64,000 nt of DNA from Chrysoporthe austroafricana (GCA_001051155.2 JYIP02000010.1:930001-994000); one strand, 5' to 3'; numbered from the stretch's first letter, positions 31,381-44,121 are shown. A program made the numbers and translations. The notes: generated from the letters alone by a model not told the origin.

Positions 31381-34050
31381 TCAGTAAGGCGAGTTGACAA
31401 CATCCTCCTTCCTCAGCCGATCTGCAGCACCCTTCCGCGGCGTGCTGTACGCTCCGCCACCGGCGGCGCTTCTCCGCACTCCCGGACCCATGATTGACTG
31501 TCTCGTGGGCCTCTTCAGCTTCTCCTTGGGGATCATATTGACCTCGTTCGGTAGAGCATAGATAACGTTCTTATCGGAGCCGAAGCGGAAGTCATCGGCC
31601 TTGACCACATCTGAGTAGCGCTTGATCATGTAGGGCGCCTTGGTTCCCTGAACGATCTTCTTCAAGCTCCACTCGATCACATAAGGACCCGTGGCAGAGA
31701 TGATGGATGTCTCTTCCTGACCCTCGCCAGCGTTGAACTTGGCTGGTGTAAAGCACACGCCCTTGCCGGTCTCATAGGCAAACTGCGCGACATGTTCGGG
31801 GGTGAGGGCGAGGCGGCGCGGCTGCGGCTTGGAGTCAGCCGCGAAGGACTTCTCGAAGCCGAGTTTGCCTTCGTTCTTGCCGGACTTCTGCAGAGCATCA
31901 ATGAGCAATAGATAGGTGCGGCAGGTGGCGAGCACCCAGCGGCCGTCCGCAGACACATCCAGACCGATAATGGGCTCACCCAGCGCGGGAATGTGTGTCT
32001 TGGCGTTGATACCCAACCGGTCGAACAGGCGGATGTCGCCCTTGGTGGAGGCCACAGCAATATGGCCCTTCTCAGTGGTCGCGACGGACGAGAAGTCGTT
32101 TTTGGAGACGTACTGCTTCAGCTGGCTGTCCACAAGCTTGTTACCGGAAAGACGAGGGTCGACACGGTAAAGGGCATTGCGGCTAATACCCAGGAAGGTG
32201 GGCTCGGATGTCATCTGGGCAAATTTGTTCTCCGGGGCGAAGGTAATGGCGGGTATGTCCTCATGTACCTGCCACTCGTCCACAACCTTGCCGTACTCGA
32301 GATCCATGCGGTACAGCTTGTTGGGGTCGGCATCGTTCTGCAGAATCATATTGTTGTCCTCGTTGTGGAGCATGACCTTCTTGGGCGAGAACAGCTTGCC
32401 CTTGGGAGTCTCGACCTTGGAGATGTTGGTGCTAAATTCCAGCTTGTTGTTCGGAGTGTGTTTGAAGACACCAATCTTGGAGCCGCGGATGACGAAGGAC
32501 CGGTCGTGCTTATAGCCCACGGCAATTGCGCTGTTGGTCTCCTTATCTTTGGGTCGGGTCTCGACATCCTCCTCGTCCTCGTCGCTGTCGTAGTGTTCGC
32601 TTCGAGGGCTGTCATCGTCCTCCTCTTCCTCTTCCTCTTCCTCGAAGGCCTCCTCCTCCGCCTCTTCCTCCTCCAGGGGTGGCGCATCCTCCATGGCGAT
32701 GTCATTGAAGGCCTCCGCAACGTAGTCGCGCTCGACGTCCTTGACCTTGGTCCATTTCACCTGGTTCAGCTGCTCCCATAGAGATCGCAGAAGACCTTCC
32801 TGGAAGCGCTCCAGAGTCTGCTGGTCCTTGAAGCGGAGAAGCCACGAGTATGCGGAACCATCGTCAGAGAACTGATTGAAGATGAACGACAGGTATTCGA
32901 AGTTGAAGACGGGATTGATGTCGGCAATGACGGGGATGCCCAGCCAGTCGCGACGGTCCCTGCCTTGAACCGAGAGCCAATATTGCCAGTCACCGATCTC
33001 GGTCACGGTTGCGGTGACGGACTCATCCTGCAGCACGAATGCCCCAGAAGGAAAGTCGAAAAAGTGCAGCTCCGCATTCTCGGCAGCCAGCAGCTCCCTG
33101 GGCTCGGGTGCAGCGACGGACTTGGGGGGGCCGACACTCCTAGCCCCGGATGGCGCATCGAGCTGCTCGTCCCCCGCAGGCAGCTTCCCCCTCTTCGTAC
33201 TAGTGTTGGCTGCAGCGGCGGCGGGCTTGCTTAGATACATCTGGTCGACGGACTCGATAGATCGGGCGAGGGTAGGGCTGTGGATAGGGCTCGCCTGAGG
33301 GATGGGCTGCTCATCGAACTCGAACTGCTGGAGGTCCTCGTCGGAGGCGGTGGTGAAGGGCTTGCGGTACTTTCGCTCGTACTGGCACTGCTTGGCGACC
33401 AGCTCGAACTGGTCGATCTGGGCGGCGGAGACGGAAGGGTCGCAGACGTACTCGAAGACGTCGCCGGCGTCACCGCTCAGGTCCTTCCAGCACAGGACCT
33501 TGTCAGATGATTCCTCTCTGTTCTTGACGCGGAAGTGCAGGGCCTCGTCGAGCAAGAAGGTCTTCTCGTCGCGGTCGGATGCGAGGGCGTCGATCTCGGC
33601 GTCTTCGCCTTCCTCCTCGGCGAGCAGGTCAGCCTCGCCCTCCTCGTAGACACGCTGGACGACGAGTTGGTACTGGAAGTCCTGGGCAGTCCTGCGGATT
33701 CGGGCGGCGGCGTCCTTGAAGATGAGCTCGGAATAGCCCTTGGGTGAGAGGGGGCGGACGAGGTAGAGCTGGCCCTGGGGGAGCTCGATCATGGACTCAG
33801 CGCCAGCCGCGCCGAAGATGAGCTTGCTGACTGTGGATGGCGAGAGATTAGTATGCCAGACGAGAAGGGTAGAGGACACAGGAAAAGAAAGGCTATCGTC
33901 AAGGATTGGATTTGGACTGCGGCCAAATTCCAAGCATTGGGAATGTTGGGTGATGGAATGGCGGGGGTGTGTTGTTAAGGTCAGTCACAAGATTGGCGGG
34001 GCAACAAACGGGACTTTCCACTTTGGCGTACCATTTCGAAGAACAAACAT
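31381..34050 (-). CDS. vid27: Vacuolar import and degradation protein 27 (VID27)
   Basis: A 19-nt first exon (34032-34050, MFVLRN) and a long second exon (31381-33830), separated by a 201-nt intron, give 822 residues. The join produces VSKLIFGAAGAESMIELPQG, matching the conserved VID27 N-terminus, and QLYLVRPLSPKGYSELIFKD follows. An N-terminal PH-like region is followed by a second one (FVLQDESVTATVTEIGDWQY). Next comes a strongly acidic spacer (about 36 residues of Glu/Asp) and a C-terminal propeller-like VID27 domain (GYKHDRSFVIRGSKIGVFKH to the end). In yeast VID27 is linked to vacuolar import/degradation, mechanism unclear. The protein is cytoplasmic. Starting at a downstream ATG would lose the conserved N-terminus. 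Confidence 0.93.
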
Positions 34051-35708
34051 CTTGAGTGGCCAGCATGAACCAGGGGGGGGGCCGGGGACGTCGTGTTGTT
34101 GATGTCTGTCTGTTCAGGAGACGACAAGGAGAGATGCGAGGAGGGGATGAGGAGTATGATCTGCTCCCCTTGGTCGAGGTTGGAGTGGGAGGGAGGAAGC
34201 AGAGGAGTCTTCGTGGTGAGAGTCACAGCCTTGTCTTGTGAAAGGAAAAAGGGACTTGGCGTCATCAGAGGCGCTACCTCCAGTGCCTGGGTCTTTCGTC
34301 TACTGGGTAGCAGGGACCACACAGTGATCTGTGCTCGCCACAGCCCCACATGACGCATGGGCCAGGCTGCCAGAGCAGGCCTAAGCCTAGACCGAGCTAG
34401 TGTACGGACTGTGTTCTTCCAGACAGGGGTCAGCCCAGGAGACAGGGCTTGAACATCATGTCAGTTTCCAGACGTCATCCCATCTTCTTAATCCTCTCGT
34501 GCCTCTCAAGAGATGCCCTTTCTTCATAGGCCGGCCTTGTATCTATTAGATCCCCCAAAGGCACTCAGGCACTCGAGCATCCTCAAACCAAAGCAGTGTG
34601 CCTAAGGGCTCCCCCCGTTCCAGTCCCATCCGCAGATTAACATCAGAAGAGCCAAGACTCAAATCAATACCACAGCCCAGCCGTCACTTCGTAAATCCAA
34701 GCAAAGGCAAACTACACCACTATCAGGTAACTCTTTTAAGGATTAAACTAATCTCCGAAATACGTTTCCCCTAGCCCTCTCAAGGCTATTAATAGAGCAT
34801 ATTCAAAGACCATATTAGCAGCACCACCGTAAAGATCGAATACCTACTATCATGCAGACCTATTCTACCCCCCACCCACCTGCTTTTCTTGGGACTTAGG
34901 CTTCCCTCTCCTCCGACATGAGTTGACAGCAAGGATTCAGATCACTAGACATAGCCAAAGGTACTGAAGCATAAGGAGGCCCTGTGAAGATATCCCCAAG
35001 CATCATAGCTATATTTCACTAAGATGAACTAGGTGTGCTCTCCCTTGGCTCATCGTGGCCTCTCATATCTACAAGAAGTACCCTACCTCTCTACATATCT
35101 AACAGTTACCCAGCTGCACGTCATTCTCTGTCCTTGCCCACCGGCCATATTCCCAACTGGGCCAATGGTCTTCCCGTCCAAGGTACGCTTCACTGGGTCG
35201 ACATTCGGGAATGAGCTAGGACGGGAAGCCACCGTATTGGTCAGGTACTTGTTAGGAACAACCAAACAGAGGGGAAAAAATGGAGGAGGGACTTACTTAA
35301 ACATTTTGAGAGTACCCAGACATCGTGACGTCTTCAGCGGCAGTACTAGCGTGGTCGGTGGCTTATACTTCGTTAGCACAGTCCCTGAGGAAATGGGCAA
35401 GATAAACCCACATCGGAGTGTCTCCGGTTGCCAGTGGCGGCGTACAAAGTCCCATATTGCAACGGAGGTAGCAACTGTCGTGATTGACAAGGCCGTGATC
35501 ATGATGATTATCTGAATAGGCTGCGCCATGACAGTCAAAGCTGGGGAAACTCTAGGGGCGAAGCGGTGGTTAATGACCATTGTTCACATATGAATTGCGG
35601 ATGACTGTCGAAAATGTCAATAGGACATCCCGAGGTTCTCAGCTCTTATATATATATATATGTCTCATGCATCTGCGGCTGTGCTCTGTTCACAGAGCAA
35701 ATCCAATC

Positions 35709-36366
35709 CCTGGTTTTGGGTTTTGTAGTTTGGTACATAGGTACAGTCCCCGATTTTTGGGTTTTGCTTCCTGTCGCGCCAGAAGTCATCGGACTGCCAG
35801 CCCGTTGGTCGACTAGTAGTAGGATGGGGCTTGGGAGCCCTGCTTTCGGGTTTCGTAGTGTGGTCGCATCGAAAATGCCATTGAGATTCTGCCAGGACCA
35901 AGAGCCTTACACGCGTGAACATAGTCTGCATAATACTAGGGACCCCGGTTTTTGGGTTCTGTATCCTGTCAGCGCTGTTGTCAAATCATCGAGAGGGCAA
36001 CGTAGAGAGATCCCTGTTTTCGAGGGACCAAGCTCCGCCACACCTCGGACCGTGGCGTCTTTAGGGGGTTGTCATCTCGCGCCTTTGCAGCGTACCCGGG
36101 CGCCAGGCTGACGGGCTCTGTTTTCAGGACTCGCACTGGGCAGTATCTAGTGCGCGCCCCACATATTTCCTTTCCTTGGGGAGTGGTTTGAAGCGGTTTA
36201 GTGCTCGTTCCACAACTCACACCTGCTTGTACGAAGCGAACAAATCACGATGGGTGGGCGGCTGGACTGCATCGAGGCGCCTCCATCCACGTCACCAGGG
36301 CCAACATTTGGGTTCTGTTAAGTCGATAATGTCGATGACCGATTTCGGGTTCTGTTAACTCAATAA
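35709..36366. repeat. Dispersed short repeat with TTTNGGGTTYTG core
   Basis: Six copies of a CCCYGRTTTTTGGGTTYTGT-like element lie on the + strand at about 35709, 35750, 35840, 35943, 36302 and 36341. Copies 2 and 4 extend similarity through TCCTGTCRGCGC. The last two share GGGTTCTGTTAASTCRATAA. Confidence 0.6.
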
Positions 36367-36450
36367 ACAGGCATACATAGCGAATGTCCTGAGTGTGCTT
36401 ATGCAGAACGCGGGGAATCATCTTACACGGCATACCCACAGCCTCATCTG

Positions 36451-36457
36451 TATATAT
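36451..36457 (+). promoter_or_regulatory. TATA box candidate for the Clr5-ankyrin gene
   Basis: TATATAT is followed by a pyrimidine-rich tract (CCCTCTCATCCTCCGTCTC), about 190 bp before the ATG. Confidence 0.35.
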
Positions 36458-36643
36458 TCGGCGAAGACGTCCCTCTCATCCTCCGTCTCTCTCGTCTCAC
36501 CATCTTATCCTCCGCAGAATCTCTAGTACGCGGTATTGATGAACAATATTCGGCACTGCTACTTGCCATCTCTTGTCTTACCAAACATCGTTATATGAAC
36601 CAATTGATACCTCAAATTGACCTCAGACGGCCAACCAGCACAC

Positions 36644-39600
36644 ATGCCTAAGCGCAAAGCTGTGCGGCGGTGTGATGAGTGGGAGGTCTACAGAAGGGTG
36701 ATATATTGTCTCTTCGTGGTGAAAGACCGTCCGGTCGCCGAAATCGCGCGGCACATGAAGGACTATTACGGTTTTGACAAACAGTGAGTAAATGGATCCC
36801 AGCTCTTTCACGGGACACCCCAGTGCATAAAACTGAATCCGCGAAAGACCCAAGGACTACGAATACCGCCTCAAGAAATGGAAGTATCGTCAAAAGCTCG
36901 ACCAGAAGACGTGCAGGTGGATCGATGCGCATCTATCCCGAAGACAGGGGAGGCCGAGCCAGATTATTGTATCAGGGAGACCCTGGTCGATGGAAAAGTA
37001 TCGCAGTCGAGCGACCCGGCATCAATCGCAAAGCTTATTACAAGGTATTAAGCTATCTAGTCATCTTCCAAACTCTCCAAGGCAGAATTACTGACTAGTA
37101 ATAGGTCTCACTTCTCCGTCGCCTCCTCCGAACTTCCTCGCGTGTGTCCAGAGTCCATCTCCACTAATCGACGAGATGAAATGGCCTGAGGCTTTACCGT
37201 GGATTCAGTGGAATCGCGTATTATGCGGTAAGTAGGATTTCGCTCTCCACAATACCCAGACCCTGACTACGTGCACTACACAGAGTATCTCCGGACCGCG
37301 TCTCCCGGCGCCACGATGATGATTGACAGAGTCCCGGGCCAGGGTCCAAATTTTGTGGAGCTGCTTCGGCCCTACCACAACGCTTCCACATCGTATCTTG
37401 TACCCAACGACACCAAGAAGATCCGGGCGATCCTTGAAATGATCTCACCCCAAGTTTACGAAGGCGACCATGCGTCCACTGCGGAAAATCTACATACCGG
37501 CACTCCGGAGTCTATCGCCGTAGAGTTCATTCGCCTGGTTGTATATCTCACTACAAACAACATGCTTGACAAACTCGGCACAGTCCTTGGTACAGGCTTC
37601 CTCGACTTGAGAAACTCGGATACGAGGCTTGAATTTTTTCGCTCCCTGGGCCTGCTGTCTAAGGCTAGCCTTGATCTGCTGGACCGGATTTCTGGGCCAA
37701 CAAACCGAGTGTTCCTAGATAAGCTGCTAGAATTTGTTGTTGAAAGCGATAAGAGCTGTGATGTCCTGGAGTGGATGGTTGGGAGCAGCCACTTTGGGCC
37801 CAATTACCCCTCGTCGAGGTCTCAAACGATTCTTCGTGACGAATGGTCCCTAGGAGCCAAAAAACTTACTCCTAGTTCGGAGAAATCGCCGCAGACTTTA
37901 CTACAAACCGCAATCATCTATAGCAATCTTCGCGGGGTCGAAGTGCTCCTGGGAGCGGGAGCAGACGTCAATCAAACCACCAGCGTTTTCGATATTTCGC
38001 CCCTGGAATGCGCAGCCTCGCTCAGACGACATGATGTAGCTATGGAAATAGCGAGACAGCTTCTCGTGAAGGGCGCAGAAATACGGCCACCATCCGATGA
38101 GTCCGACAAACCACGAAGACACTCCGCTGTACAGCTGGCCATAGCAAGTGCAAATACAGAGCTGATCACACTGCTGCTTCGGGAAGGCGGACAAGATGCA
38201 GTTCTCAATCGTGCTCACTTCCGAATCGCGGTGAGATATGCAGACGTCCGTACAATCTTGCTTATTTATAGCATCATCGCATCCGACCTTGCTTCTCTGG
38301 ATCCTCAGGCTCTGGCTGCAGCCAAGGTGTCACTCCTTGAAGGTTCCCTGACGCTAGCTCTAGATTACAATACCAGTATAGACGTTATAGAGGAGAGGAT
38401 GGCTGTTCTACTGGAGCTCGGAGCTGACGCCGATGGCTCGTGCGGGAGCGAGCAATGCACCTGCAGTACGCTAGAACGAGCGTGTGCACTAGACTTAGGC
38501 CCATACGCTTGGGGCGAAGAACCTTGGGACGAAGACCCTCTGCACGAAAGTTACGACTACTCTGCTCTTGTCAAGCTCCTTCTCGACCACGGAAGCCCGC
38601 CGGAGAGGCCGAGATCTGATTCAGCATGGGGGCGCACGCCCTCCGCGCTCCAACTCGCCATTCTTTTGGATGATAGTTCGACAGTTGAGCTTCTGCTGGA
38701 TGCCGGAGCCGATATCGATTATTACTTTCAGGGCGACTCTGATAAGGCATATGGGCGTTGGGAATCGTGTATCTACATAAACAGGTGCTCACCATTCTTA
38801 ACAGCCCTGAAATCAAATCGACCCGAGATTGCAAAAAGGCTATTGAGACTGAAGCCAAACTTGAAACTCTGGGGGAGCGAGGTGGCATGCGCCGCCACAA
38901 CGGGCGATTTTGAGCTGGTTGCGAGGCTCCTCGACCTGGGCGCCTACCCCGACTCGCGTGGAGTAATTACCGCTGTAAAGAGGAAGAATGCGAATCTGGC
39001 GAAACTGTTACTCGAGGCCGGAGCGGACTGTGATTTGGATAGGCTGCTCGACACAGCCAACCAAAACCAGGATACCCGCATGATCAGGCAATTGCTTGCG
39101 ATGGGTGCAGACGACAGCAGGGCTCAGCTCCGCCCAGCGACCCTGTTGGAAGCCCTCATCATCTTGGGGGATCAGCAACAAATAAGCGAAGCTCTCGTAA
39201 CCGTCGGTTATAGCTCTCGGGCATTATACCGCGCGGTTGTCGGAAGTCTAGGGAGTAAAGCCTGGACTATTGTCAAGCCTCTACTCGCTGCTAGAGAGCG
39301 CGCACCGAACGATGACTGGGAGGTCCTTGCTGTCTGGTCTGCTGTCATCAATCGCAACATGGAGATGCTCGAGACGCTGATGAAAGCCCTGGGCAACGGT
39401 CCTTGGCTCAGTAAGTTTTTTGACCCACCCCACGACGAGACCAACTACGCCGAGGAAGCTTCGAGATTCGATACCAAGAGAGAACATTGCAGCTGCCCTA
39501 TGCATATCCTGGCGGTCGCTGCATTAATTGATGCTGGGGATCTGAAGCCGTGGTGTCTTGAGGTGTTGATCGGCTCTGGTGTCTCCGTGCAGACGCCAGA

Positions 39601-40993
39601 GGTACCCATCCAGCAAACACCACTTGAGTCTGTCATCTATGAGTCCCCTAAGAGAGTTCTGGCCGCCACGAAGAATCTTCTGGAAGCTGGAGCTACGGCA
39701 AATACTCAGCCGAAATTTGGGACTTGGAATCCGCGGAATGCGTTACAACTCGCCGTCCATAATTGTGATGTCAATCTGACAAAGCTGCTGCTGGATCACG
39801 GCGCCGATGTGAACGCTGCGGCATGCTACAAGCATGGACGCACCTGCCTACAGATTGCTGCTAGTGGGGGTAAAATCGGCATGGCACAGCTTCTACTCAT
39901 TCACGGTGCAAAAGTTAATGGAAAGAGATCTTTGATTTATGGAATGACTGCCATCGAAGCTGCCGCTAGGTGTGGGAAGCTGGACATGCTGAAGCTGCTT
40001 CTTGAGCAGGACGAAAACCTCCTTGAGACAGCCTCCTCAAGACGCCAATTCATCAGAGCAGCAAGGCTCGCCGAGGAGAACGGCCACCGTCAAATCGTCC
40101 AGATGCTGAAACATCATATTCAGTGGACGAGTAAGGACGAAGCAACGCTCCAGAACGACGCCGACACCGGCATCAACAGTGTGGTGTTTGTGGATGAGAT
40201 GACTCAGACGCCATCAGATTTTGAAATGGAATGCCCGCTATTTCTAGAAGATTTGGAGATAGGTATCCGGAATGATGGATTCCTGTGTCTGGCACAATGG
40301 TCAGCATTTCTTTCTAAAAGCAACTCCGGCGTATACATTCAGGATTTGCTCCGAGAACGGCGAATCGACGCTTGGTCAGACGAGAGTAGTATTTCTTCTG
40401 AAGATCAGTCAACCCCCGGCAACGAGCAATGGGCTGAGGATGAGCAATGGGCTGAGGATGAGCAATGGGCTGAGGATGAACAACCTACCGATCATGGCCA
40501 CCCTGGAATTATCGAGGCTGGGACTACCTTGGATATTGGTCAGATTCCGAACTACCCAGAAGCCGAGGATGAACAGCCTACCGATTATAGCCACCTTGGA
40601 ATTATCGAGGACAGGCTTACCTTGGATATTAATCAGATTCCGGACTACCCAGAAGCCGAGGATGAACAGCCTACCGATTATAGCTACCTTGGAATTATCG
40701 AGGCTGGGGCTACCTTGGACATTGGTCAGATTCCGGACTACCCAGAAGCCGAGGATGAACGACCTACCGATTATAGCCACTTTGGAATTATCGAGGACGG
40801 GCTTACCTTGGATATTGGTCAGACTTCCAGAGATCAGTTTCAGTACTGCCCAGAGGCCGAGGAGTATGCATGGGGCACCGATAATCTTGCATTATTCAAT
40901 TGTCCTCCCGAGCTTGCCATGGATAAGAATGAATTTTCTTTGCCACCTGATCCTGATCCTGACCCTGACTGGGCGGGTTATGATATCCTATAG
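36644..40993 (+). CDS. Clr5-domain ankyrin-repeat protein with C-terminal tandem repeats
   Basis: Exons 36644-36783, 36848-37044, 37105-37227 and 37284-40993 (introns 64, 60 and 56 nt) encode 1,389 residues. The N-terminus is a Clr5 domain (PF14420): DEWEVYRRVIYCLFVVKDRP, VAEIARHMKDYYGFDKQ and, across the first splice, PKDYEYRLKKWKYRQK. Many ankyrin repeats follow, such as LLQTAIIYSNLRGVEVLLGA, ALQLAVHNCDVNLTKLLLDH and CLQIAASGGKIGMAQLLLIH; some repeats are degenerate. The last ~270 residues are acidic, with three EQWAED units, 3.8 copies of a 31-residue repeat, and a terminal DPDPDPDPDW. Clr5-ankyrin fusions are numerous in Pezizomycotina. Clr5 was first noted in a fission-yeast silencing factor, so a nuclear role is possible but unproven. 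Confidence 0.9.
40424..40477 (+). repeat. 18-bp tandem repeat, three perfect copies
   Basis: GAGCAATGGGCTGAGGAT occurs three times in tandem, encoding EQWAED each time, within the ankyrin gene. Confidence 0.95.
40472..40825 (+). repeat. 93-bp coding tandem repeat, about 3.8 copies
   Basis: Copies start at 40472, 40565, 40658 and 40751. Each encodes EDE(Q/R)PTD..., GIIE, TLDI.Q and YPEA. Copies 1 and 3 resemble each other, as do 2 and 4, implying duplication of a 186-bp dimer. Confidence 0.95.
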
Positions 40994-41403
40994 TGGGTAG
41001 TTAATGGAAGCCATCCCGGGCAGGTAATCAAGTGTCATTGTAGGATTGATAGTTCTCTTGAGGGTGTTTAAGGAGAATTCCGACCTGTACTCAGATAGAC
41101 TTTTGGGGGGGGGGGGTTTCATTTGAATGGCACCCGGGCTCCAAATAGGGAGGGAGGCTTAGGGATAAAGTTGTTTCAGCACGATGCGGATGTAGAAACA
41201 CACAATGATGACCAGTTGTATTCAAAGGCACTACCGACCTTCTCTCCCGCTGGGAAGAGTGCTCAGCGCTAATCAAGCTCGTTATCCGCTGACCAATATG
41301 CACCGACAAGCTGTCTCCCAAGAATTACATCTACACCCGCATGAATGTCGATGAGGTGGTTTCGCACATCGGAAAATCACCCGACCGTCCGCGCTGCTAC
41401 TGT
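40994..41403. other. Short intergenic gap with G12 tract
   Basis: 410 bp between converging genes. G12 at 41105-41116. Nothing else seen. Confidence 0.5.
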
Positions 41404-43194
41404 TTATAGCTCATCGATCTTGGCTTGCGAGCCCGAGGGCACTTCCTCCTTAACGACCTCCTCGTCACTGCTCATGCTCTCGCTCTCCTTGTCGGCGCCC
41501 AGGGCGTGTCCCGTGCTGCGGCCGAGCATGTCATCCACGACCAAGCGCGCGACGTTCTTGCCCATCAGCGCGTTCGTCTCCATGGTGGAGATGAAGCCCT
41601 CCATGCCCGAGGTGTAGTAGACGCCATTGCCCAGGATGGGGTCCTGGAAGGTCACCCGCGGCAGGGCCTTTGGGTAGGAGTGGAACACGTGCGGGTAATA
41701 CCACGAGATGGGCTCAACGGTCGCCTCCGCCTCGGCTTGACTTGTGGATGTGCCGGTGAAGGTCTTGGGGACCTCGACGCCAAGGAGGGAGGACAGAAAC
41801 TCGGGCGTAACCTCCATCGGTGAGAAGATCTTGTACAGAATCTCCTGTTTCCCGCTGCTCGGGTTCGTGATAGCGCGCAGGGTGCTCACTGAGAAGAAGC
41901 CCGTCTTGCCCGCTCCTTCCAGCCCAGATGTGCCGTCTGCAGCCGGGGCATAGGTGGTCAGCACGGTGGTCGGCACCTTGGCTCCGGGCGCCAGGCCGAG
42001 GGATTCCGGGCTGATGGCGAACGGCGAGGCGAAGAGCGTGACGTGCAGCTTCACGTACGGGATCTCGTCGATGGTGGTCTGTAGGACCTCCGGGGGAGCC
42101 TTGATGCCGCTGAACTGGTAAGGGGTAGCGATGATGACATTGTCAAAGGCCACACCCGCCGACGCCTCTTGCTTATCGCCGACAGACTTAGTGCTGATCG
42201 TGTACTTCGGATGGGTAGCACCGGGCTTCGTGCCAAGAGCGATGGAGGATACCGATGTGTTGAGCGCAAGGTGGGCGCCACTCGCGGCGACCATGTGGTC
42301 AAAGATCCGCCAGTTCCCACCCAGCACAGCCTTTGCGCCCTCGGGAGCCATCGAGACCATCGTGTCCAGGCCGTGGATGCCATCGAGGTTCGAAGCATAG
42401 TTCACCCTCGTCGCAGCTTGGACGATGTCGTTGGCAAACTCGGGGGCGATGCCGTTGTCCGCCAGGTACTGCTGGCCCGTCACACCGGTGATCTTGGCCA
42501 GGTCGAGCTCGAACGCGCGCGTGCTGAGCGATCGGAAGGGGAAGTACGGCTCCTCATACAGCTTGAGGAAGGTAGCGACGGTGCTCTGCATGAGCTTCTG
42601 GGCATAGTAGGGCGCGAGGCGGTACTTCCAGACCAGCTTGGCCATGTCCCACCACCAATACGAGGAGGACGCCGTCTCGAAGACAAAGTTGTCGCCATCC
42701 CAGATGACCGTCAGGCGGTCCGCGCTGGTGTAGGGATCCCTGAGCTCGAGGCCGAACAGCTGAGAGGCGTTCCAGAGGATCTGGTTGGCCTCGACGAAGA
42801 TGGAAGCGCCGAGCTCGACGGGCTCGGAGGCGTTGCCGTACGCATCGACGGTGAGCGACCGGCCGCCTATGTGGCCCGTCTTCTCGAAGATAGTGATGTT
42901 GACGTCGACGTCCTCTGCGGCAGCGTACCTAGACAGGTGGAAAGCCGCAGACGAGCCAGCAGCGCCGGCGCCTTTTCTGAGATGTCAGCGACGCCGGATG
43001 AGACGGAAAGGCACCCCTAGTCCCAAGGCAGGATACTAAGACCTGAGGGATATGATAGAGTGCTCACCTATAATGGCCACCTGTCTGACGCTGCTAGGGG
43101 CGTCCTCCAGCACCGCCTGAGCAGCACCGTCCTCAGCGCCGGGCGAGGCAAGCAAGCCCGGGATGGCGGCCTTGATACCGTCGAGCCACCTCAT
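41404..43194 (-). CDS. Prenylcysteine oxidase/lyase (FAD-dependent)
   Basis: Exons 43068-43194 and 41404-42971 (96-nt intron) encode 564 residues from ATG 43,194. The splice creates VAIIGAGAAGSSAAFHLSRY, the GxGxxG FAD-binding motif, followed by TIFEKTGHIGGRSLTV. This requires an AAAG acceptor just after a better-looking CAG, so the acceptor is slightly unusual. The C-terminal three quarters is the prenylcysteine lyase domain (PF07156), including WYYPHVFHSYPKALPRVTF and NGVYYTSGMEGFISTMETNA. The enzyme oxidatively cleaves prenylcysteine released from degraded prenylated proteins, giving cysteine and an isoprenoid aldehyde. In animals it is lysosomal. Here no classical signal peptide is obvious, although residues 9-17 are weakly hydrophobic. 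The last ~45 residues are acidic and low-complexity. Confidence 0.92.
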
Positions 43195-44121
43195 CGTTCA
43201 GGAACAGTCCAAATCTCCCAGGCGCGAAGGGACAAGCAGGAATGACGACACTGAGCGGTGAGGGAATCCGATACGGAGAAGCGTGAGTGCCGAGGCAAAA
43301 GGACAAACAAGGAGACAATGGGCCAAAGACACGATCGATATCGGTAGCCAGCAAGACCCAAGACACTCGTGTATCACTACAACAACGGCGTGCCGTCCCC
43401 TGGTAGGGCCCAGAGGAGAACTCAGGATGAGAGGTAGCGGGGTGGCATCTCAGGGCGCCCGGTGTTGCTGAGACCGAGAAAACGGAAGACAGACCTCCTG
43501 AGATGCAGACAGGCTGTTCGGTGTTCATGCTGGGCTGATGAAGCTCAAGGGTGCGCGTCGGGTGCGTGGGACCCTGGGACCCTGGAACCCTGGGCCTCGA
43601 CATGCCGGCATTCAGGATGACATGTACCTGCGAGGGCGCGGCGGGCAGCGGTGCCCAGTGAGTACCTACTAGCAGCCAGCCCACCGCCCGTTGCGCTATC
43701 GCCCTTCCTCTAGGCGCTGCTGGGGGCCCTGGAACGCCCAGCGTGGCCCAAGCTTCTCCCCTCCAGTATACCGCAGCCTGTACTGGGTAGCTGGTAGTGA
43801 ACCCTGTGACCCCCTGTCGCTGCCCTGTGCCCCTCCAACAACCCCCTCCAAGACCCCCTCCACTGCGCCCCCCCATGTAAGTGCCCGCTCATCCCTGTCA
43901 TGCCCTGGCCGTGGCACCGCAGCAGCGGCCAGCTCTGCGTTAGCCTGCCGCCAGCGCAGTCCAAAATTTCTGGGATATCGAACATCACCGCGAAGAGGGC
44001 ACAAGCTTCAACGCGTCCCTGCACCTCGACCTCTCCACCCTCCACGCACCCGTACGAGAACGAGTCTCACCTCCCCTCCCCCTCGACCACCTCTCACTCT
44101 GACGATAGACACCAAGATAAG
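43195..44121. promoter_or_regulatory. Divergent promoter region, prenylcysteine oxidase / cct6
   Basis: 927 bp between divergent starts. GC-rich towards cct6. No gene supported, and no clear heat-shock element seen. Confidence 0.35.

Larger units (their letters stand above)
34051..36643. other. Gene-free region with dispersed short repeats
   Basis: 2.6 kb upstream of both vid27 and the Clr5-ankyrin gene. 34,400-35,030 is featureless, and 35,650-35,665 is a (TA)n run. 35,709-36,366 holds the repeat family described separately. Confidence 0.45.

Noticed and set aside
31993..32781. 262-codon frame antisense to vid27
   Set aside because: Shadow of the acidic and conserved vid27 exon, Leu/Val/Gly-rich with no family.
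35614..36111. 165-codon + strand frame with repeated PxFWVLxPV text
   Set aside because: The apparent peptide repeat follows from the DNA repeat family. Other frames are equally open and no start context or homology is evident.
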